Assembly (NCBI GenBank): GCA_963921195.1
Contig: OY992540.1
Coordinates: 73,025,337-73,089,336, forward strand
Reading direction: 5' to 3'
DNA from: Pegoplata infirma
Taxonomy: Eukaryota > Arthropoda > Insecta > Diptera > Anthomyiidae
Length of the DNA: 64,000 bases
Of this stretch, positions 56,200 through 64,000 are shown in pieces. Position numbers and translations under genes: made by a program. The first letter of the stretch is position 1, and every line of letters starts with the position of its first letter. The notes below the pieces were generated by a model. The model saw nothing but the letters and a program-made list of their open reading frames with translations, was not told the origin of the DNA and made no database searches.

Positions 56200-57700
56200 T
56201 CTAAGGCAATGTCACACTTTAGAGCGCTAGTTGGATACACCGAAAAAGCGCTCTTAAGATGCACTAAAATCATGTGTATTTAGAGCGCTGATTAAAGCGC
56301 TATAAAGATGCAGAGAACTCATGTATCTTTTTAGAGCTGATTTAAGCAGAATAAAGATGAATGAATACATTTGACTATTACTGAAATACAATTACTGCAA
56401 GAACTTGATAAGCAACATTTTAGTTTTTCGTGTTTTTCGCCTTCTGCTGATGTTCCATTGACATATTTTTGGCAGAAGTCTTGCTTTAGCCCTTCGTACA
56501 AGTATATTGAGAATAAAAGTTCTACAAAAGTTCTATTTTCTACATTATTTTAAAAGTTTTAAGGCAAAAACCACCATAATACGAAATGTTGCTTATCGAG
56601 TTTTTACAATAAGCCCTTCAATTGGAAAATCTGCAATACAATTGATTATTTTTGAAATACAATTGGAAAATCTTAAATACAATTAAATATTTATGAAACT
56701 CAGTTAACAATTTCTGAAATACAATTGAAAATATTGTAAATCAACCCCTGAACTTTATTTTGTAGTATTGTTAAAAAAATCAAAATTTTTATGTCAAAAA
56801 ATGTTCTGACCACTTTTAATTTAGAAAATACAAATTGTATTTCAGAAATTCTCATTTATATTTCAGAAATTTCTATTTTTATATCAGAAATATCCATTTA
56901 TATTTCAGAAACATCTATTTATGTTTTAGAAATTTCCTACTGTATTTAAGATATTTCCATTTTTACTTCAAAATTTTATAAATGATGGAAATATAAACGA
57001 ATTTTCTGGAAAGAATTTAGAAAATTTTTAAATAAAAATGGACATTTTTGAAATACAATTGGAAATTTCTAAAATAAACATGAATTCATTTTTAAATTAA
57101 AATAAAATTTTCTTAATAGCAATTGTAAAATTTTTAAATCTAAATGGAAATTTAGAAAAGCATTTAGAAAATTTTGGAAATAAAAATTTAAATTTCTTGA
57201 ATACAATTAAAAATTTCTGAAACATATGAAAATAGAAATTTCTGTTACATAAATGGAAATTTCTTTCATATAAATACATAGAAATTTCTGAAATATAAAT
57301 GGAAATTTATTTATGCTTTAAAATAACAAATAAGCATTTGCTGTTTTTTTTGGTTGGTCTATTTATCAACATTCAAAATGTGTTAAAGATGTTATGATTG
57401 AAGCACTCTTTGCAGCGCTGATTAATGCGCAATAATGATGCAGTCAAATCATGTGTCTTTGTCCAAAACTCATGCTTTTTTATTCAAAAAGTGTTAAAAA
57501 TATTAAAAAGGAAAGCAATTGTGATATTTTACAAAAAATACTTTTATATTATAAGTTTTATATAAAAAATCTTAACAAATAATTAAAAATTTTACCCCTT
57601 ACTTTTACGGCATCCTCAAGAACGCTCTTTGGATGCGCTTTGGTATGCTGTAAAAAGATGCTGTGTCGCCAAAATCTCGATTTATTTTTGCTGGGATGGT
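56200..57700. repeat. GCGCT/GATGCA modules and AAATTTCTGAAATA tandem words
   Basis: At 56218-56350 and again at 57400-57460 and 57620-57665, modules of the type 'agcgctgattaaagcgc ... gatgca ... tcatgtgt' recur. Between them (56570-57310) is a loose array of 'tttctgaaatacaattggaaa' words, palindromic around GAAATTTC. No gene is seen. Confidence 0.55.
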
Positions 57701-58255
57701 TACCTTTTAAGAAGTTGTTTAACAATGCTATATAATGTTGGTATTTTTACACATTGTGTGTGTATAACATTTGAATTAATACATAATATTTGTAATTTTC
57801 TATGTTTAAGAGCTTTGAAATTATGTTACGCATTTTGGATTTGTATTTACATAAATTGTGTGTTATTAAACAAAAATTTACGTAATTTATAGTGGAAAAT
57901 TTACAAGTATTTTTTTAGAGTGTGGGCCTTTCTACTGCAACTAAAAAACTTCAACTGAAACTCGTGATGGTACTGCATGGAATGCATTGAACTTTTTTTT
58001 TTTATGTAAATACACAACAATTTTTAATATTATTTACTTAAATTAAATGTAAACAAATGCGGGAATAAGGAAGTTTATAATTCAACATTTTTTTTTTGTA
58101 TAAATACTGCTGCAAAATTTTTAAAAAATATTAATACTAATTTATTCTCCTGATAAAAACAAAAACACTCTAAAATTAATTACAAGCACGATTAAGTTTA
58201 TTGGTAAGTTTAAACAGTAAAACAAAAAATTCAACAGGCTTCTTCTATTTTTTTT

Positions 58256-58604
58256 TATTCCCTCCAACTACAGTATGGGGGTATACTCACTTTGTCATTC
58301 CGTGTGTAACGCATCGAAATATTGGTCTAGGACACCATAAAGTATATATTTTATTGATCAGTGATCGATTCTAAGACATTCTAGCGATGTCCGTCCGTCC
58401 GTCCGTCTGTCCGTCCGTCCGTCTGTCCGTCTGTAGAAGACACGATACAGTCCGAAATAAAAAAGCTAGACTTCCGAAGTTTGGCACGAATATGTCTTAT
58501 ATTCCTAGGCAGGTTAAGTTCGGAAATGGGCTAAATCGGACCAGGGGGAAAAAATTTCCCCCTTAGAGAACTAAACCAACCTAAGAAAAACCGCATTTTT
58601 TGCG
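58256..58604 (+). mobile_element. DINE-A copy, 3'-truncated, abutting a broken exon
   Basis: The sequence follows 24418-24948 from the head through the GTCCGTCCGTCC core to 'gcattttttgc', then stops. The remaining half and hairpin tail are missing, and coding sequence of the paralogue follows at once. The junction suggests a deletion that removed both the DINE tail and the start of the exon. Confidence 0.8.
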
Positions 58605-58863
58605 GTTTGTCAATGTCGTAAATAGCAAACCGAATGTGACTTAAAGGCGGATATTTGTAAATCAGGCAAAACATGTATTCTACCTGTAAACCCAGGGCAA
58701 TGTCAGAATCTTAAAATCGGCCAAACTGGTAAATGAAAATGTCCTACTGCATGCAGCACTGTAATTTTAGGAAAGGGAGTTTGTACACAGACGACAAAGG
58801 GCAATTTATGCAGTTACGTTCGAAATCTTTGTGAAGCGAGAAATCTTAATTGTTTCCGCGATA
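58605..58863 (+). pseudogene. broken double-domain Kazal-like exon (paralogue)
   Basis: One frame reads the end of a domain (QTECDLKADICKSGK) and then a second domain with GQCQNLKIG, KCPTACSTV, GVCTQTTKGNLCSYVRNLC and EARNLNCFRD, then a GTAAG donor in phase 1. In-frame TAG (58623-58625) and TGA (58734-58736) and loss of the 5' part to a DINE junction show it is not functional. The fused-domain layout resembles exon 7 of the main gene. Confidence 0.78.
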
Positions 58864-59069
58864 GTAAGTGGCATTTTTTTCACTTTTGAGGTCTATCTCA
58901 ACCTTTGTCGGCTGACGACTAAAATTTTGGACTTGGAAAATTTTTTTAAAATATGTTAATCGGTTGTCCGCCTTAAAAAAAAAATCAAAAAAATTGTGTT
59001 GAATTAAATTTTTGATAATATTGGCTCAGGTTTTATACATTTTTTAAATTTTTTTATGTTTCTTTTTAG

Positions 59070-59149
59070 ATGTTCGTGTAGTTGATAAGAAGAATTGCGA
59101 TAATATGGTACATGGCGATAAACCTAAACAATGCTCCCCTTGTAATTAA
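59070..59149 (+). pseudogene. terminal exon of the paralogue
   Basis: After acceptor 'ttctttttag' the frame reads NVRVVDKKNCDNMVHGDKPK, then QCSPCN and TAA. It is in phase with the broken exon at 58863 across a 206-bp intron. This exon itself is undamaged, but the gene upstream is. It differs from the main gene's terminal exon and resembles 62667-62734 (-). Confidence 0.7.
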
Positions 59150-59317
59150 TAACATAAATTGAAAACAAAAATGTGATAAATTAAACATTAATGGATTTTT
59201 TCCAATCTAGAAATATTATTCAACGAATATTAAATTAAAAAATGTATTTACCTTAAATTTGATATTTTTTTTAAATTGTTTTATTCGAGCTTTAAAATAT
59301 TATATTTTGAGTAGGTT

Positions 59318-59447
59318 TATTCTAGCTCAAGGTCATTATTTTCTTTACTAATAAAAACTATGATATTCTCATAGAATTACTTTCTTGAAAATTTGTCTAT
59401 GAGAATATCATAGTTTTAATTAGTAAAAGAAATAATGACCTCGAGAT
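59318..59447. repeat. palindrome with CTCGAGGTCATTATTT arms
   Basis: 'agctcaaggtcattattttctttactaa...tatgatattctcatag' pairs with the complementary right half around 59387. One arm is related to the repeat in the intron at 43690-44270. Confidence 0.75.
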
Positions 59448-59519
59448 AAAAGAGGCGCGGATCCAGCTCTTGAGTTTAGGTGGAGGGAAAAATTAGTTAA
59501 AGGCTCAGAAATATTTTTT

Positions 59520-59956
59520 TTTTATTCCATTTTTCTACTGAAAAGTTCTAAGATACCAAAACGTTCTTTCGACACCGAAATTTTGAGGTTTTGAAAAACT
59601 ATTCTATAGAAAGAACAAGAGATTAGAAAAAAATTAAAGACTTTAATGGTTTTTAATATTTTTTTGGGCAATTTCCTAGATCCTGACACATTTTTTTTTT
59701 TTATAGAAAGACACTTTTCTTAAAAAAAAGTCTAAGATTCTCAAATTTATTCTAAGACATACTTATTTGAAAATCTGTGAATTTAAGACATTTTTTCTAA
59801 AACACAGTCTTAAATTCTAAGACATTTTTCCTATAGAAAAAGTCTCAGAGTCTGAGTCTTTGACAGTTTCCTACAGAAAAAGTCTTAGAAAAAAATCTCA
59901 GAATCTGAGACATATTCTCAGATTCTGGGACATTTGTCTCAGAATTGAGGCATTTT
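59520..59956. repeat. palindromic satellite, smaller array
   Basis: 'cctatagaaaaagtctcagagtctgag' and similar units of the TCTCAGATTCTGAGA family occur here, increasingly regular to the right, directly before the DINE-B head. A remnant continues at 61037-61130 on the other side of the DINE-B, so the DINE split one array. Confidence 0.75.
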
Positions 59957-61036
59957 TATACCCTCCACTTTAGTGATAGAGGGTATATATAAGTTTGTCA
60001 TTCCGTTTGTAACACCACGAAATATTGGTGTAGGACCCCATAAAGTATATATATTCATGATCCTCGATCGATTTTAAGACGATCTAGCGATGTCCGTCCG
60101 TCCGTCCGTCTGTCTGTCTGTCTGTTGAAAACACGCTAACTTTTGAAAGACTTTACGGAGGCTCCTGAAGTTTAGCATATATGTTGGGAATTTACCTGGT
60201 CAGGTTGGTATTGTAATCCAGCGAAATCGGTTCAGTGGTTCAAAGTTATGAGCAAATGAGTGAATTTCGGCAAGGGTTTTTCTGGAATTTACGAGATAAA
60301 ACACACGGTAACTTTCAAACGGCAATTCTGAGGATGCTGAAGTGTGGCGTATATATTTGCCATTCCTCTGGTCTGGTTCTTTTTGAATTTTAGCCAAATC
60401 GGTCCAGTGGTTCAAAAGTTATTAGCAAAACCGTAAATTTCAGCTTAGTTTCACCTTAAATTCACGTGTTGAAAACCCGTTAAACATGCTTTAAAAACAT
60501 TTGTACGTCAAAAAAATATTTTACAATGTATTTTTATCACACAAAAATATTTTTACACTATAACAAAAAAAAAAAATACACTCAAAAAAAAAATTTACAC
60601 TCAAAAAAATTTACACTCAAAAAAAAATTAGTAAATTATTTTTTTTTTCAAAAATTAATAAAAAAAAGTTTGATTTTTTCTGTAAGTACAGAACGAGCAC
60701 GGGCTCTAATTATATTTGTTATAAGGGTTCAAGTTGAAAAAATGCAGAAGAAAAATTAAATTTCTAAAAATTATAGACATTTCTGGTATTTCCTATACCG
60801 GTTTCAAACACCCCAGTTAGTGTCATCATCAGTAGGATTTTAAATGTCGGTTTGTCTTGTTAATGAAAACTGTTTTTTATATACATATGTGAATATTTAA
60901 AGTTTTTTTATACAAAATAAAATATTTCTAACCAAAAATTTTATTTTTTTCACGTTAGTAAATTTACTATCACTTAAAAAGGGCATTGCGGAGGGTATTC
61001 ATAGATTCGGCCAAGTCGAATTTAACTTTTCTACTT
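59957..61036 (+). mobile_element. DINE-like element, type B, near full length
   Basis: It starts TATACCCTCCACTTTAGTGA, has a GTCCGTCCGTCCGTCTGTCT core at about 60090 and ends 'cggagggtattcatagattcggccaagtcgaa'. The middle holds two related blocks ('tacctggtcaggttggtatt' 60192; 'ccattcctctggtctggttc' 60360) and ACACTCAAAAAAA runs near 60575. It shares its interior with the foldback at 53882-55545. Confidence 0.8.
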
Positions 61037-61130
61037 GTTTCTATAGAAAAAGTCTCAGATCCTGAGTAATTTTTCTTAGAAAATTTTATTCTATATAAAA
61101 AAATTACAAATCGAAAAAGTCTGAGATTTC

Positions 61131-62666
61131 GTTCAAGGATTCTAATGTAAAACATGGCAGATATCCGTCGGACCTTTTTTTCGGGAATTGCATGGGGAAG
61201 TTAGCGGATTTCAAAGCAATATTGGATTTATTTTCTGCCCCGCAGAAAATTTTAAGTTTAGAGCTTAAATTTCGTGCTATAAGCAAGTATAAAATGTCTT
61301 CTGTGTACTTTGTTTTAACTTTAATTTCATAGTTATATATTATCTTTAAAAAAATGGTTAACCCTTCTTGGTGGGGGGGAGGGAAATACAAAATTACCCA
61401 TCCAGTAAAAAATATATATTTTGTTGATATAAAAAAATTCAAGCACTATGCCTAAAATTTGTTTCCGGGGTCATTTTTGACATCTTGCCATTATGGGTTA
61501 AAGATATTTTAAATATGTAAGATTTTAGGGCTGATTTAAAGTTATCTAATAGATTGTCACAAATCAATTTTCCGTAAAAATTATATATTTTTTAGGCTTT
61601 TCAAGTACAAAAGCCTTTTTCAACTTGTTTATAGCAAAAAAATTTAAGCTCTAAACTTCAAATTCTCTTCGGGGGTAATTTTTGACCTCCATCATCATCA
61701 AACCCTTGTTTTGCACAAAAATTTATTTTATAAGACTTTATTAATCCAAATTATTGATAAAATCAATATTTCCTTGAAATCCGTAAACTTTCCCCAGCAA
61801 GTCTCGAAAAGTGGCCCGACGGATATACGCCATATTTCAAATTTTTCTTCTCCAAGTTGTTTTTAATGAATTTAGAAAAAAAAATATGTATTCTAAATTT
61901 TTTTTTTAGCAAAAATTTTCAAATTTTGAATAAAATTGTTTTGAGAACGCCCCCAAAATCATGCAATTTTTTTGGTATCAAGTTTGAACGGGTTAATGAT
62001 ATCGTAAAATCTTTAAATTTCATATTTAAGTATTTACGATCAAATATTATACAAAATTAATTCTTTATTATTTTTAATAAAAAACTTTTAATAATTTTTT
62101 TTTTTTGGTTTTTAAAGTCCGTTTTTGCAAAAATCCCAATTTTGAGGCTCAAAGTGGGGACATAACATAAACTCCGATTGGAGTGATATTTTGCATGTGA
62201 GTTACCCTTGGGGGACCGACACTTTTGGTGGATATTAGAATTCGATCAGAGATAAAAGCCCTAAAACGGGCCACCCTAGTATACAACCATATTTATAAAA
62301 AAAACGTGACATTCCAATTTAAATTATTTTATTTTTATTGCTTTGATAAAATTAATATAAATACTTATGTATATGTATATAATTCTTATTTTATAAACAA
62401 TCTCGAATCCAAAAATGATTTCCAAAATTTTCCAGCACTTCATATTTTTGAAACAATTTCGATGTTTTTAGTAACTCAGATGACAGATGATGATACAGAT
62501 TTTAGGCAAAATAATGAAAGGGTTATACAATATCCGTCACGATCATGTATAGCACTTTTATTAGGTTGGTTTAAGATTTGCTAAAAATTGGTGCATGCCA
62601 GAAAAAATTTGGAAAACAGATTAAGATTCGGAAGCATATTACCTTAAAAAATCACTTTTTTGATCA
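61131..62666. other. no gene recognised
   Basis: AT-rich DNA with 'ccgtcgggcc' near 61167 and, inverted, 'ggcccgacgg' near 61810 suggests a decayed foldback. A frame at 62440-62584 ending ...MTDDDTDFRQNNERVIQYPS is open and less A/T-biased, but I see no splice pairing or family. Confidence 0.4.
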
Positions 62667-62734
62667 CTAACAATCACAGGGACCATCACCATTATTCATA
62701 TTACCGCATTTAGAGTCACTGACTGTTATGAAAA
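62667..62734 (-). CDS. possible terminal exon of an opposite-strand family member
   Basis: On the minus strand, after 'tctattttttag', the frame reads VFITVSDSKCGNMNNGDG, then PCDC and TAG, in the family's phase (two bases of a split codon first). It aligns by eye with NVRVVDKKNCDNMVHGDKPK / QCSPCN at 59070-59149: V-x-D-x-K/N-C-x-N-M-x-x-G-D, then C-x-x-C or C-x-C at the stop. No partner exon is visible to its right before the DINE array, so it may be a relic or the gene may continue beyond 64000. Confidence 0.45.
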
Positions 62735-62864
62735 CTAAAAAATAGAAAAAAATACAAAAAAAATACCAAAAAATTAATGTAAATTATGGCCTACCGGTAT
62801 TTCAGGTTTCTCGATTCTTTAAAAAATTAAAAAAGTGCTACTTAAGTTAACAAAAATAAGTAAG

Positions 62865-64000
62865 AGTGTTAAATTCGGCTGTGCCGAATCTTTTATACCC
62901 TCCAACATGCAAAAAAATTGCAGGGGCGTTTTCTTTTTTTGGGGTGGGGGGCTCGGTAGTGGTTATTGGGGGGGGGGGGGGGGCAAATTTTCTCTATAAT
63001 ATGTGTTTAAAAATTTATTCTTATGCTTTTTGCACTAAAGAAATACAAGTCTATCATTAAAAGGGGGCGGACCGAAAAAACGACATTTTCTTATTCTCTG
63101 GGTCCAAGTGCAGGACCTTGAATTTCCTGTAGCATAAAAATGTTGCGTTTGTTAAACAAAAACCCAAAAAATCATATAAAACAAGTGAGAGTGTTAAATT
63201 CGGCTGTGCCGAATCTTTTATACCCTCCAAAATGTAAAAAAAAAAATAAAAAAAAAAATTGTCAGGGGCGTTTGTTTTTTTTTGGGGGGGGGTGAGATGG
63301 GGGTCAGTGGGGGTCAGTCGGGGACGTTGAGAGCACCTTCCCATCCCGATAAATATAACAAATGTTTCATTTATTTAACAAAAATACAAAAAAACATGTA
63401 AAAAAAGTGTATTTTTTCAGAGGTTGGTTCAGTTCTTCAAGGAGGAACTTTTTCCCCCCCTGAGCCGATTTTGCCCATTTACGAACTAAACCTGCCTAGG
63501 ACATAAGACATATTCGTGCCAAATTGCAGTAGGCTAGCTCTTTTATTTGGACTGTATCGTGACATCTACGGACAGACGGACGGACGGACATTCACAGAAT
63601 GTCTTAGAATCGATCATGGATCAATAATATATATACTTTATGGGTTCCCCGACCGATATTTCGATGCGTTACAAACGGAATGACAAAGTGAGTATACCCC
63701 CATACTGTGGTTGGAGGGTATAAAAATTCTATTTTTCAGAGGTTGGTTTAGTTCTTCAAGGGAGAACTTTTTCCCCATGATCCGATTTTGTTTATTTACG
63801 AACTTTACCTGCCTAGGAATATAAAACATATTCGTGCCAAATGTGGGGGTATAGCTCTTTTATTTTAGACTGCATCGTGTTAACTACAGAAGGACGGGCA
63901 GCCGGACGGACGGACAGACGGACAGAAGGACGGACGGACATCGCTAGAATTATCACTGATCATAAATATATATACTTTATGGGGTCCTACACCGATATTT
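62865..64000 (-). mobile_element. head-to-tail array of three DINE-A copies
   Basis: On the minus strand, one full copy occupies about 63185-63723 (head with the CCATACTGTGG complement near 63705, tail 'ttcggctgtgccgaa' near 63200). A truncated one is at about 62865-63184, and a third runs from about 63716 out of the window. The GTCC core shows as 'gacagacggacggacggaca' at 63572 and again near 63910-63940. G-runs at about 62967-62983 and 63280 lie in the tails. Confidence 0.82.

Overview
The window looks like a repeat-rich, AT-rich intergenic and intronic stretch of a higher fly genome (Diptera, Brachycera; a calyptrate is plausible). The basis is phase-1 metazoan exons with short flanking consensus splice sites, DINE-1/mini-me-like (Helentron-type) repeats with (GTCY)n cores, a CR1/Jockey-type retrotransposon, piggyBac, hAT, Tc1/mariner and Mutator-like elements, and a tRNA-derived SINE. 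There is no bacterial-type gene organisation, no rRNA and no credible functional tRNA.

The main cellular gene is on the + strand and spans at least 37.8 kb, from 7063 (5' end not found) to a TAA stop at 44899-44901, with AATAAA at 44962. I can place 21 exons. Almost every one encodes a single domain of about 61 residues with eight cysteines (C, then CxCP, C, I/VC, C, NECELExxxC, GxG). Each internal exon starts with two and ends with one base of a split codon, so all are phase 1-1. The visible product is about 1,300 residues with 21 domains: 19 regular ones and two diverged C-terminal ones. The core resembles a Kazal-type inhibitor or follistatin-like fold, so I read it as a secreted multidomain Kazal-like protein. 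I do not recognise an orthologue. Signal peptide and promoter are not visible and probably lie left of 7063, beyond a 4.8 kb foldback, or outside the window.

Other traces of the family lie nearby. At 58605-59149 (+) there is a broken paralogue: one fused exon with two in-frame stops, cut at its 5' side by a DINE-like repeat, plus an intact terminal exon. At 62667-62734 (-) there is a possible terminal exon of an oppositely oriented copy. A separate candidate two-exon gene 3' end, unrelated to the family, lies on the minus strand at 47687-47932.

Most remaining DNA is mobile or palindromic. Left to right: a foldback with symmetrically inverted tRNA-like modules (295-5074); a dispersed satellite built from two alternating palindromes (7806-9000, 47995-49612 and smaller pieces); four non-autonomous hAT elements with perfect 8-bp target duplications (16519, 20712, 22545, 45095); TA- and TTA-flanked foldbacks (14263, 17818); a Tc3-like foldback with a DINE nested in it (23691-25281); a Mutator-like foldback with 9-bp duplications (25977-27076) and a relative at 40284-41762; a CCCAGCAAAAA-ended family (27571, 28031, 46979, 53430); a near-perfect 280-bp palindrome (31318-31598); a 5'-truncated retrotransposon (31907-33783); a complete but coding-defective piggyBac (37579-39504); a SINE (42284-42522); a 211-bp duplication copying a splice acceptor (42551-42972); another large foldback (53882-55545); and a head-to-tail DINE array on the minus strand (62865-64000).
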